From Solanum dulcamara (taxonomy: Eukaryota; Streptophyta; Magnoliopsida; Solanales; Solanaceae), in assembly GCF_947179165.1 (NCBI RefSeq), contig NC_077245.1, forward strand, positions 22,481,740 through 22,545,739: 64,000 nucleotides of DNA, read 5' to 3'. The notes beneath the pieces were generated by a model. The model had not been told where the DNA came from. It did not search any database and worked only from the letters and a program-made list of their open reading frames with translations. Positions 22,740 through 33,169 of the stretch are shown in pieces. Within the stretch, counting starts at the first letter, position 1. Each line of letters starts with the position of its first letter. The position numbers and the translations under genes were made by a program.

Positions 22740-24098
22740 ATCACATTAGCTTTACCTGGATGATACTGGATGGTGACATCATAGTCTTTGAGCAACTCCA
22801 TCCATCTTCGCTATCTCAAGTTCAAATCTTTCTAGGTGAATACATATTGCAAACTGTGGTGGTCAGTAAACACCTCACACTTGACACCATAGAGATAATG
22901 CCTCTAGGTTTTCAGAGCAAACACTATCGCTTCTAACTCCAAGTCATAAATCGGGTAATTTCTCTCATGAAACTTCAACTGCCGCGAAGCATAGTCTATA
23001 AAATTCTTATCATATATCAACACAACACCCAAACCTAAATGTGAAGCATCACAATAAGCAATAAAATATTTATCTTCAATCGGCAGGGTCAAGATGGGTG
23101 TTGTGGTCAGAAGAGTCTTGAGCTCATGGAAGCTCTCTTCGCATTTGTCAGTCTACTTGAATGGTAACTCCTTTTGAGTCAACCTTTTTAAATGAGTGGT
23201 AATAGAAATAAAATTCCTCAAGAACCGGCAATAATAACTGGCAAGTCCCACAAAACTCCTCACTTCCGTCACTTAGCTGGGTCAAATCCAGTTCTTAACC
23301 ACTTCAATCTTTTGTGGGTCTATCATTACCCTTTCCTTCAAATAACATGACCTAAGAAGGCAACCAGAATTCACACTTAGAAAATATCACATATTATTTT
23401 TATTTTCCCAAAACACCTAGAATAATGTGAAGATGGTCTGCATGTTCTTGCTCACTCCTCGAATATACCAAAATATCATCTATAAACGCAATTACAAAAA
23501 CGTCTAGGAATGACTTGAAAACTCTATTCATTAAACTTATGAAGGCTGCAAGTGCATTGGTCAGCCCAAAAGATATCACTAAAAACTCATAGTACCCATA
23601 TCTTGTTCTAAAAGTTATTTTGGAAACATCTTCAGGATTAATCTTTAATTGATGGTACCCGAACCTGAGATCAATTTTTAAAAAGACCGACACACCTTGT
23701 AACTGATCAAAAAGGTCATCGATGTGCAGCAACGGGTATTTATTTTGAATGGTGACCTTATTCAGTTGTCAGTAATCTATACACATTATCATGCTACCAT
23801 CATTTTTCTTAATAAACAACACTAGAGCACCCCAAGAAGAAGTGCTAGGATGGATAAATCCCTTATCTAAGAGTTCTTGGATTTGAGCCTTAAGCTCCCT
23901 CAATTCTGCTAGGGCTATGCAGTAGGGAGGCATAGAAATTGGGCGATTTCTTGGCTCCAAATCAATACAAAAATTTATGTCTTTATCGGAAGGCATACTA
24001 GGAAAGTCTGTAGGGAATACATCTGGATATTCACACACCATTGAAATAGACTCGATAGAGGAAATATCTACATCAATATTTCGAATATGGGCCAACAA
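22740..24098 (-). pseudogene. gypsy RT and RNase H
   Basis: 24098-23769 is the N-terminal part of RT, with the LDKGFIHPSTSSWGALVLFI block. 23732-23400 carries the fingers/palm and the active-site box FIDDILVYS. 23092-22904 carries the RNase H segment [14 protein letters not shown] and [13 protein letters not shown]. Gaps between the fragments contain stops or shifts. The FIDD box and the first RNase H Asp are still present, but the chain cannot be read through. Confidence 0.88.
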
Positions 24099-24652
24099 CC
24101 CTGCCCCACCATATTTTTAGCCTGGATAAAGAATATGACCTTAGCTGGCTTAGGCTTGTACACGCCTTCCCACTCTAACCTTTACCTCCTTGAGATCTCT
24201 AGAGTCACAGTCTTAGCATTGCAGTTAAGAACAACATAATAGGGGGACAACTAAGTCATGCTTAAGATCACATCAAAATCAGTCTATTCTAAAATCACTA
24301 AGTCAGCCCAAGTTTGGAATTCCATAAATATTGTTGACACCATATTTTGACCCTCCACAAGTAAATTAGCTACCGATTTTCTTTGAATTTCGAACATTTT
24401 TAAAATAATTGGCTTTTATAAAAATAAAGATATTTTCATGTTATTCTTAACTATTTTTATCTTTTTATAAATTTTAGTATAATATAAATATTTCTATATA
24501 ACTATGTTTTTTATTACTATTTATGTAGTTATTCAAAAATCATCTCAATTTTTTTTTATTTTTAACTAAATACAATGTTAGTTAGGTTAGTTTAATTATA
24601 GTTTGCATTTTTGAAATTTTTAGTTTTTTTCTTAAAAAAAAAATCCTCCAAT

Positions 24653-24704
24653 GTCCCACATCAAAAATCCTCGAGGAATTTGAGGTTTTTGGAGCTTATA
24701 TAAA
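24653..24704 (+). promoter_or_regulatory. USE-like element and TATA box in solo LTR
   Basis: GTCCCACATC (24653-24662) matches the plant upstream sequence element of snRNA genes (RTCCCACATCG) at all but the last base. A TATA box (TATATAA, 24698-24704) follows about 35 bp later. In plant snRNA genes a USE-TATA gap of about 33-34 bp goes with Pol II transcription and about 23-24 bp with Pol III. A transcript would begin near 24725-24735. The resemblance to the snRNA promoter may be convergent. Confidence 0.55.
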
Positions 24705-25744
24705 GACTCATATTCTTATTAAGAAGAGAAAAGAAGTAAGAGGTTTTTTAGACACCCCAAAGTTAGAATTTTTTTTAACTTAGCTAGGATTTTGGACTCT
24801 TGTCCCCAGCCTAAAAGTTATGAAAATTTCTAGCATTCAATCTATATTTTTTTTCAAAGAAAATAGGAGATTGAAGTCAAAATTTAGGCTAAGAACAGTG
24901 TTCTTATAACATCGAAACCACGAAGGTTCGAGTCTAAATTTTCAATTTTTCTTTTTGTGGATTAGAGTTCCATCAAGCTCTTGAGGGTGGTGAAGTTGTC
25001 TTCCGCTCGTCGTCTTCAGTCTCGCTTTCCGGAAAGAGGTAAAATCTTTACTCAGCTTTATTTTATTTAATTATTTTATATTTAGTTGATTCGTAGTCTT
25101 ATTTTTTTATAGTTAGCATGTATTAAGGATAATTAGATTAATGATAGAAATTTCTTATAGTTAACATGTGTTAGGATTAATTAGCTATTATGTTTTAGGA
25201 TTATTTCGTGAAAGCTCTAAGTTTTGTTCATTATTTTTCCAAGTAGTTTTCTTTGTCAATATAGATTTTCATGTTTTCAATTTCTTCTTTTAACATGATT
25301 TAAATAACAAAAATATGCTTAAAATTATTATTTAATTAGAACTCTCATGGCCTAATCGATTTAATTCTTTCTTTAAAATTTGAGTTGTATTTCGTATATA
25401 TTAAATCTGTATTCTTTAGTTACTTGAATATATTTCTTCTTTTCTTTTCTTTGTCTACATATAATATATGGTGTTAGTCACATCTAGGATGTCCATTAAT
25501 TTGATACATTAACATATCATAATATATTTCTTGATTTAGCTTAAAATGGATAGATTATTATGTATTTTTATTTTGGTTCGTGTGATATCGATTCGAGTCC
25601 ATTTTTGGAAACCATCCTTGCATATTATTGAGTTTTAAGTCTACCATCATCTTGCTTAAATTGCTGAAAAGTTGATACATGGAATGGAAGCAAATATACA
25701 TGGTTGGAATATTGATATTGGGCTCTATACACGGAATAGAGGTG

Positions 25745-25985
25745 AAAAACAATGTTGTATGCACTGATATATAGTATATATACAGTCTGATATATAATAA
25801 AATAATATTGTATACACTGATATACAGTGAATATATAGTCTGATATACAAAAGATACAGGGAACAAACAGGTGACATACATTGTGTATATAGTTCGATAT
25901 ACAGAAATAATATTGTATATATTATATATAGTATATATACAATCCGATATACAACTGCGATATACAGTGGAATTGGGCTTAAGGC
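25745..25985. repeat. GATATACA-type repeats in solo LTR
   Basis: Imperfect repeats of CTGATATACAGT and GTATATAGTCTGATATAC, together with AATAATATTGTATA, recur in a pattern of roughly 80-100 bp. The array creates accidental open frames on both strands, which I do not treat as genes. Confidence 0.65.
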
Positions 25986-27297
25986 CCAAAATGCAGATGG
26001 CCCAACAACTTAGTCTAGGCGTACAGAAACTAAGTGTCGGACCATACTTTCATGTGTTATTTATTATTTATTTATATTAATTCGGATTGTAATAATTTAT
26101 TTACTTATGTTATCTATGCTTGCTTATATATGAATTTTAATTTGTTTTAACTTAATTAGATTCCTCTAAAGATAAACCAATTCATGTTAATTTACTCTTT
26201 AAATGATTTTCTATCTTTACTTAGTCATTTGATAAATTTGTACTTTTTTTTATATACATGTATATTATTTTCAATGTTTAAGTTTGATCATTTTTTTTCT
26301 AAAAAATAATTTTAAAGTCTTCGTTTCCTTTTAAATTAATATTTTCAAAAGTTAGTTAAATAATTTTTCAAATCGTCGGATAACCGCGGTTAGCGGCCAC
26401 TTTGAATGCTTAACACCTTCTCAAAGTGGAAATAAGAACCTCGTATCTTTTTCTCTGAATTTTTAAGAATTAAATCTGTTAGAGTCTTTTAAATTAAGTT
26501 TTCTTAATTTCTATAAAAAATTAAGTGACGATTCTTCTTTTCTAAAATTGATTTTTTCTCTAAAAAGTTAAAATTAATTTTAAATTGTCTTTTTTCGAGA
26601 TAACAAACATAATCGAACAAGCACAATAGACATGAGTGACTATGACAGACTCTCCAATAGGGGTAGAAACATGAATGGAGGCATCAAGTATATCACAAAT
26701 TACATCAAAACCCAAGGCATATCTCACTGACATATATGAATAGGTGGAATCGGGATCAAACAAAATAGTGGTCATCAAGTTACAAATAAGAATAGTACAT
26801 CTGATTACTACATCAAACGCCTCAGCCTCGGTCTTGCCCGGAAAGGCATAAAACTGAGCTCTTTAATCTTGAAGGGCAACTTCCCTGCCTAGCTGCACTA
26901 CTCCTCTACCTATATTACAATTTCCTCGGCTCTACAGCCTTTTTGATTTCCTCCTCATCTACCTTGTGGATGTCCTCTGCTATTACCATTGCCACCCGCT
27001 GGTACCATTACTCTGGTCTGCTGCTATGCAGGGTCAGTCATGGGAGGGTGGGGATATTTCCTCCTCATATACCATGGCTCTCCATAATTGTAACATTTTT
27101 GGCCAAAAGATGGCTTGCTGTTGGATGTAGGTGTGACATGACTGATTGAATTGTCAAGACTGTAATTGACGACCTATATGAACCACTGGTGTAAGAACCA
27201 TGAAAATTACCTGGGCTTTTTGGACAAAGCCTTGGCCTGCCCATCGCGCCAAAGTCCTTCCACTTTCTTCACAAAGTCCATCGCCTCTTTGAAGCTT

Positions 27298-28238
27298 TTA
27301 CCTGCAGAGGTCATGTGAACAGACAATACCTGTAACTCGGGTTTCAAACTCTTGAACCTTCTCTTCTTCTGTAGTCACCAACTGTGTAGTATATCTGAAC
27401 AAGGCATGAAACTTCGCCTCATAAGCAGCTACAGTCCTACCACCTTTCTCCAATGCCATAAACTTATCCTTCTTATGATCCCTCAAAGTACGAGGCACAT
27501 TCTTCTCTAAAATTAAATCATGAAACTGCACCCAAGTGAGTGGAGGCAGAACTAGTGATCTGCATTCTACAAAGGCCCCCCAACACTGCTTAACCTCACC
27601 TTGAAGTTGAAAAGTTATGAACTTAACTCCACGCTAATGCATAATCCCTAGATTGTGAAGCCTCTCATAACAATCCATGATGAACTCATAGGCATCCTCA
27701 CTTTCTAGGCCACGGAACACTGGAGGCTTCAACTTTAGAAACTTAATCAGCATCTCATGATCAGTACCAGTCATCATAGGGCCCATAAGTGGACGAAAGA
27801 AGGCATCAATTCTCGATGCTCCATCCACCTTAGGGACTGTGGCAGCAACAGAATGAGCGGCTGGGGCCTGATCAAATGGAATAGTGGGAATGGCTCCAGA
27901 GCCGGCCAACCCACTTAGAAAAGTCAAGAACTGCTGAGTTATTGCTGGGTCCAAAGAGGGAAGACCTGCAATCTTAGTCTGTACATTCTCCTCCACCTCA
28001 ACATCCTTCCCAACCTCAAATTTTTCAGTCTTTTCCACTTCAACCTGAGGCGTGGAAGGGGCCTCCTCTCTAGGTACATTATCAGCCTAGGCCTCATCCA
28101 TGGCGGGTGCTTCTCTCCCTCGGCTCTGGGCCTTCCTCTTCCTTTGTCCCTACCTCGTCCGCGTCCTTTTACAGTTGGCTCCTCCTCTAGCTCAACGGGA
28201 GCTATGCACTGAACACCATTGTAGAGAGTGTTAACCAT
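27298..28238 (-). pseudogene. gypsy gag, frameshifted
   Basis: Gag of the minus-strand element, beginning with the first ATG after the leader (28238). The N-terminal part is basic (GRGRGRDKGRGRPR), then the frame shifts near 28030. The following part (28038-27634) contains PPVFRGLESEDAYEFIMDCY, typical of the region before the Retrotrans_gag domain. 27531-27298 carries the domain itself (around MALEKGGRTVAAYEAKFHAL). It lies about 205 bp downstream of the PBS. Confidence 0.8.
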
Positions 28239-28443
28239 CTGTAGATAGAAGAAAAAAAGATATTTGATATCAATTTGGATTACCAGATACCAATTGGAAT
28301 TAATTCATAGCACGAAAGAAAAGAAGATAGAGAGATTTTTCCTAAAGTCCTATAGCCTCTCAAAGAAAAGTACAGATGTTTCTTTACCGCTTCGCAAGAC
28401 TCTACTAGACTCATTTTAGTACAACGAGATCAACGACATTAGG

Positions 28444-28455
28444 GCTCTAATACCA
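28444..28455 (-). other. Primer binding site (tRNA-iMet type) of gypsy element
   Basis: On the minus strand TGGTATTAGAGC follows the end of the 5' LTR by four bases. It matches the tRNA-iMet PBS TGGTATCAGAGC except for one base. It sets the orientation of the element and the inner edge of the LTR. Confidence 0.85.
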
Positions 28456-28459
28456 ACTT

Positions 28460-29276
28460 TGTCACGACCCTAACCTGTCGTAATTGGCACCCACACTAAC
28501 CCTCCGATTGGAGAACCATTACAACAACCCAACTAAGCACTTAAGAAACTAAGCATTTAAAAAATATGAAAGCAGGCTTAAATGAACGAAATATAAGACT
28601 GAGTTCCCATAAACTCAGAGAAGTACATTAAAACAAACATTGTGGAAAATACTCTCAGGACCTGAAAGTCATCATACCAAAACTTTTAACCAACCAACAA
28701 GTCTAAGATTAGGGGATGCAACCCCATAACAAAAATATGAAAATAGTTTAACAAATAGTCTAAGTTCGAAAAGATGGACTAAGAACTAGGATAAACCCAT
28801 AGTAGCCTAGAAGAGTTGGCTCACCCCCCCTCCCAGTTGCGATCAACAATCACCTATACAAGGTCTGTCAGTAGCCGCTTGAAGATTCCTTATACCCAAC
28901 AATAAAAGAGCAAGTGCAGTATTAGTACACATAACAACGGTGTACCGGTCGGATCACGTGGCTACTTTAGTAAGCAAACTATAATCAGACAACTACAACA
29001 CAGTAAACACACATATACAGAATATATCTTAACTATCATTTCATTTCAATCACATAATAATTATGACCCAATCTAGCAAATATAATAATTACAAAACGGT
29101 CATCGCATGGAACCATATCCAAACTGTTAGTGAGTCAAAATATGACATCCGATCCAATATATGTGTCAAAATGTGACACTCGTTCCAATATGTGTCAAAA
29201 TGTGATACTAGATCTAATATATATGTCGGAATATGACACTCGATCCAATATATGTGTCAAAATATGACACCTGATC
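28460..29276 (-). repeat. 5' LTR of gypsy element, part next to the PBS
   Basis: Starts TGTCACGACCC at 28460 and aligns with 19125-20036 of the other LTR. It ends abruptly at about 29276 inside the minisatellite (29130-29276, about five units), where the LINE begins. The remainder of the LTR is at 41031-41672. Confidence 0.85.
29130..29276. repeat. LTR minisatellite, about five units, cut by the LINE
   Basis: Units of the type TGTCAAAATATGACACxxGA with CCAATATATG, as in the other family-B LTRs. The LINE insertion point is within or at the end of the last unit. One unit supplies the upstream ATG at 29252 that is in frame with LINE ORF1. Confidence 0.8.
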
Positions 29277-29314
29277 CTTATCTCAAAGAAGGGCATTTTA
29301 GTCACAAAAACGAA

Positions 29315-32300
29315 ATGGGGTGGGACCCACCTCCGGACCTCGAAAAATTTCGTTCGAAAGATGGAATCGTAGATTCCGTCGATACGAACACAACGAAAGT
29401 TATCTCACTCTCAGATTCCATCTATAGCTCCTCAAATTTGCAAAAGACTGAAGTGATCACTGTTCATTGTTCGAGTGAGGAGCTGCTGCAAGCTGAAAAA
29501 ATCATATCCTTGAGAAATCGGGGATTGCTAAAGATTATAAACAATATTGGAGATGATTCTTCATCCCATATGCCAAGCACAGTACAAAGTTCACAAAAAA
29601 ATTTAGTCCCAATTGAGAAAAATGCAGAGGCGCATCAGCTCAGCATCGCCGCCAATGCGCCACCACTGCGCCTTCAATTTCCAGCCACCTCCGGCGATAT
29701 TCTAGCCCTCGCACCATCTGGACTTTGTTCGCAAGGACAAGGCGCCCCGATAGGAACAAAAACCTCTGGCGAAATCAACTCCGGCGAACAAATTGTAGTC
29801 GACGCAGGAGCTACGGCAAGCCAAAACGCACAAGATGAATGCCAAAATGTTCCTCAAGCTGTTTTCAATCTCCTCAGTCATGAGAGCCATCTCGAATCAC
29901 TGCCACACTCTTCGAATGTATCCTTGAGCTCTGACAACAATGGAGTCGCCGGAGCTCCGGCCAGCCAATTCAGCCAAGACCAATACCAAAAGGTGAGTAA
30001 CAGTGTGGAGAAGGTTTCTAACTATAACACATGTCTCAAATCTATACAAACAAGTTCAAATTCAAAAAGTCGTCAAGACGACTTTGGTGGTGCCGGAGCT
30101 CCGGCGAACCAATTGGCAAGAGACCAATACCAAAAGACTCATCAAGGAGTCATGAAGCTTCCAAGCTATATAGAGTGTCTCGAATCACCATCAACAAGCT
30201 CAAATTCAAAAAGTCGTCAAGACTTGCATCTCCCTGAAGAACACTGTAACAGTGTTGTTCGAGCTGAAGCTGTGGCTGGTGTATTGGATCATGTTCAAAA
30301 TGACCAACAAGGAAATAGAATGCTAATATTGGAAGGCATTGAAGAAAATGGTCATGCCCCAAAAGAAATTTCGAAGGGGAACTTCACTGATAAGCAATGG
30401 AACAGTGCTCTTGCTGTGGCTCATCCAGGTAAGTCTTCTAACTATTTCAACCAATATCTAGTCAAAAGTGATGACCATATTAACAATGTTGTTCAAATGC
30501 ATAGTGACACTGTCGAACCTCATGAACTTAGCTTGCTTGATAATAATGTACAAAAAGGAAATTTAGCTAATGTTGTTATTGTTAAGCCTACTAATTTGCA
30601 TCTAGCTCTGACCAAGAATAATGAGGAAATTCAGAATGCTACTCACAATGGTGATACTGATCTTGTTGTTAAGCACAAGGAGCAGGGGAACATAATACTT
30701 GGTAATATTGAAAAAAACAAACAACCTGACCAGTTGAACAGGGGGCTCAATGTGAAAACTCAACCTGTCCATAGACCTTATGTTCCTAATAGCAATCCTA
30801 TGAAAGTGTCTAATAATTTTGATGCTATTAAATCTACTAACAAACCTGCTGCTCTGAATACTGGAAGCAACCTAGGTTCCAGAAACTCAAACCAACTTAG
30901 AGCTCCAAGTTTTAATATTCCAACTCCTAATAATCATGTGGTGCTTCCCAATACTAATTTACCTGCAAAACAAACCCAGCACCCCAATACTAATACTCCA
31001 ACCCCTCCTAATCCTGTCATCCACCAAACTCTGGCTACTAAGTTGAGAGCCCAAGAAGCTATGAAAACAGACACTATTGATATTACACCTCCCAAAATTA
31101 CCACAAAGCAAGGCTATCCAGCTGTAGTATTTACAGAAGAAGACTTCCTGGTGAAATTGGCTAGTGATTGTAAGTATACTCTAATAGGAAAATTCACAAA
31201 TACTATGCCTAAGATGGAAACCATTAGAAAGGAATTCATCTTGCAAACAGAACTCAGAGGAGGAGTGAAACTTACCCATTTTAACTCTAGGCATCTGTAC
31301 ATAGACTTGGACAATGAGTATGATCACTCTACTGTTTGGTCCAAAGGAAGAATGTACATAAATGGCCAACTTATGAGACTCCAACTTTGGACCCCCACCT
31401 TCAAGCCTGAAGAAGAAACATCTCTAGTTCCTATATGGGCTATATTACCTGAATTACCTTGGCACTGTTATCGTCTTGCAGTGGTAACTCCATTACTATC
31501 CCCAATTGGAAAGGTGTTGTTCTTGGATTTGGCAACCTACAAGAAAACAAGGGGTAGTGTTGCAAAAGTCAAAGTACAAATTGACCTTACAAAACAAAGA
31601 CCACAACATGTATGGATGGGGTATGGTGAGGATGAAAATGGAGCAGGAAGGTGGCAGTCTATCCAATATGAGGGGGTGCCAGATTACTGTCAACACTGCA
31701 AACATCAAGGTCACACCATTCATGTTTGTACTGTGAAAAGAAGGGATGAAGATAATAAGAAAAAACAAGTTCAAGAAGAAGAAGCAAGAAACAAAGATAA
31801 ATCCAGCAATGAAAAGAACAAGGAACAACAGAACAAGGAGCTAAAACACCAAGAAGACAAACAAAATAAGGAACAACAAAACACTAGCAAAGCTGGAACT
31901 GAAAAAAGAGACCAAGAACATGCAGGTTGGCAAATTCAAAGGAGGAAAGGCAAAAAAGATGGACAACATAACCAACAACAACCACAACAGCATAAAACAC
32001 AAGTATCCATGACAAAAGGGGAAAGTTCAGTACCATCCCAGCATATTATCAGCAGCAGCAAAGAAGGAAAATCTCAACAGCAGGCAGGTATGCTTAATAA
32101 CTCTAACTTTAATACTTGTAATATCCAAACTTGTAATGTAGACTCTGGAGTCCAGAGCCTACTCCCCATTCCCCATACAGTATTGGATCCCAGCCCCCAT
32201 AATCCCATACAGCAGGTATTACATGTTAATGAAGAGAGCAGACCTGCAGACAAACAAAAAGAGCAAAATATTACTGCCAGGTGTGCACCAAATACTGGTT

Positions 32301-33169
32301 TGAATAATGTGGAAAGCAACAAAGCCAATGGAAAAATCCCAGGTATTGACTTAATGCTCCCACAACCCCATGGCTCCCCCAATTACTTTAATATCTTAAA
32401 TAGTATTAATGTTGTGGCTGAAGAAGTCTGTGGAGGTCAGGTTGGAGGAATACAGGAGCAAATCACTAATCTGCAGGAAGGGGAAACCAAGGGGAGGGAA
32501 AATCTATTGGTTGACCATAGGAAAGACCCTAGAGCCCCTGCCACCACTATTCCAGCAGAGATAAGGTCCAACATGCAATTGCAACAAGATGATGGTCAAC
32601 AGCTTTCAGAGGACAGTGATAAGGGAGGTGTTGAATTTCCAAAAAATAGTGAACAAAATACAGGTGCAGTGATTCAGCTACTGAACAATAAATATACTCT
32701 TTCTTTGAGTAAAAAGAAGAGAGAGGCACTGAAGAAAAAGATAGGAAAAAAAAGTAAAAAATCTCTGTCTGAAAAGACACAACACAGAGCAGGGATTTAT
32801 GCTTCACCTCTTCAAATTCAATCCAGCTCTACTGAATTGTATGTGCTTAATAAGAGAGCCATATCAGATGACTTGGAGGATGAATATAGACCTATTCAAT
32901 CTGAAGATGAAGAGGACCTAGATCAAAAGGAACAAACTCATGATGAGGATGAGGAAACTAGTGCCTCTCCCATTAGAGCACTGGATGATATCACAGATTC
33001 TACAACTCAGGATGAAGTGTTGCAAGTCACTGAGAAGCAGGGTTTATCACCCAGGGGTCAGCAAGCAAAGAAGAAGAAGAAAAAACAGAAACAAGACATC
33101 TCCACCAGTTCAGATAATGCTACTTGTAAGAGTGGCATCAACACAAGGTCCAAATCCCTGAAACTTTGA
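29315..33169 (+). CDS. LINE ORF1: nucleic-acid-binding protein (DUF4283-like, CCHC)
   Basis: ORF1 proteins of plant L1 elements bind the element RNA and form the RNP for retrotransposition. I choose the ATG at 29315. The frame is open from an ATG at 29252 in the host LTR, giving 1305 codons, and residue numbers here count from that ATG. Visible parts are a low-complexity N-terminal half with three exact-period 48-residue repeats (29801-30232, AGAPASQ/AGAPANQ type), a DUF4283-like domain at about residues 620-770, and a CCHC knuckle C813-x2-C816-x4-H821-x4-C826. A Lys/Gln/Glu-rich coiled-coil-like stretch (830-900) and a Lys-rich tail (KKKKKKQKQ) that could be a nuclear signal follow. It is about twice the usual length for plant L1 ORF1. 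It ends in TGATG shared with ORF2. Confidence 0.9.
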   Translation: MGWDPPPDLEKFRSKDGIVDSVDTNTTKVISLSDSIYSSSNLQKTEVITVHCSSEELLQAEKIISLRNRGLLKIINNIGDDSSSHMPSTVQSSQKNLVPIEKNAEAHQLSIAANAPPLRLQFPATSGDILALAPSGLCSQGQGAPIGTKTSGEINSGEQIVVDAGATASQNAQDECQNVPQAVFNLLSHESHLESLPHSSNVSLSSDNNGVAGAPASQFSQDQYQKVSNSVEKVSNYNTCLKSIQTSSNSKSRQDDFGGAGAPANQLARDQYQKTHQGVMKLPSYIECLESPSTSSNSKSRQDLHLPEEHCNSVVRAEAVAGVLDHVQNDQQGNRMLILEGIEENGHAPKEISKGNFTDKQWNSALAVAHPGKSSNYFNQYLVKSDDHINNVVQMHSDTVEPHELSLLDNNVQKGNLANVVIVKPTNLHLALTKNNEEIQNATHNGDTDLVVKHKEQGNIILGNIEKNKQPDQLNRGLNVKTQPVHRPYVPNSNPMKVSNNFDAIKSTNKPAALNTGSNLGSRNSNQLRAPSFNIPTPNNHVVLPNTNLPAKQTQHPNTNTPTPPNPVIHQTLATKLRAQEAMKTDTIDITPPKITTKQGYPAVVFTEEDFLVKLASDCKYTLIGKFTNTMPKMETIRKEFILQTELRGGVKLTHFNSRHLYIDLDNEYDHSTVWSKGRMYINGQLMRLQLWTPTFKPEEETSLVPIWAILPELPWHCYRLAVVTPLLSPIGKVLFLDLATYKKTRGSVAKVKVQIDLTKQRPQHVWMGYGEDENGAGRWQSIQYEGVPDYCQHCKHQGHTIHVCTVKRRDEDNKKKQVQEEEARNKDKSSNEKNKEQQNKELKHQEDKQNKEQQNTSKAGTEKRDQEHAGWQIQRRKGKKDGQHNQQQPQQHKTQVSMTKGESSVPSQHIISSSKEGKSQQQAGMLNNSNFNTCNIQTCNVDSGVQSLLPIPHTVLDPSPHNPIQQVLHVNEESRPADKQKEQNITARCAPNTGLNNVESNKANGKIPGIDLMLPQPHGSPNYFNILNSINVVAEEVCGGQVGGIQEQITNLQEGETKGRENLLVDHRKDPRAPATTIPAEIRSNMQLQQDDGQQLSEDSDKGGVEFPKNSEQNTGAVIQLLNNKYTLSLSKKKREALKKKIGKKSKKSLSEKTQHRAGIYASPLQIQSSSTELYVLNKRAISDDLEDEYRPIQSEDEEDLDQKEQTHDEDEETSASPIRALDDITDSTTQDEVLQVTEKQGLSPRGQQAKKKKKKQKQDISTSSDNATCKSGINTRSKSLKL
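29801..30232 (+). repeat. Three 144-bp tandem repeats inside ORF1
   Basis: Units begin at 29801, 29945 and 30089, exactly 144 bp (48 codons) apart. Each starts GxCGGAGCTxCGG or similar and encodes a AGA(P/T)A(S/N)Q...D(Q/E)(Y/C)Q(K/N) pattern. The second and third units are most alike. The period keeps the frame. Confidence 0.85.

Larger units (their letters stand above)
24332..26605 (+). mobile_element. Solo LTR (family C, TGTTGACACC type)
   Basis: A 2274-bp insertion with ends TGTTGACACCATATTTTG and CGAGATAACA, flanked by AATAT (24327-24331) and AACAT (26606-26610), a duplication with one change. The TGTTGACACC start and a GTGACGATTC block near the right end recall LTRs of the Tat/Ogre group of gypsy elements. 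This assignment is an inference. There is no internal region. It contains a USE-plus-TATA promoter-like pair (24653-24704) and an array of GATATACA-type repeats (25745-25985). Confidence 0.75.
24100..27150 (-). pseudogene. gypsy zinc knuckle and protease region, split by a solo LTR
   Basis: On the minus strand a zinc-knuckle relic (CYNYGEPWYMRRKYP, near 27115-27066) lacks the second Cys of CCHC. The protease-like segment follows at 26778-26611, with FDPDSTYSYMS in place of the usual D-S/T-G-type active site. Protease sequence then resumes at about 24326 on the other side of the inserted LTR. Continuity of the coding sense across 24331/26606 fixes the insertion point. Confidence 0.7.

Noticed and set aside
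25558..25989. 143-codon minus-strand frame rich in Y/I
   Set aside because: It is read out of the GATATACA-type repeats in the solo LTR. There is no domain and the composition is that of the repeat.
31496..31828. Minus-strand frames within LINE ORF1 and ORF2
   Set aside because: These are shadow frames of intact plus-strand coding sequence with no domain of their own.
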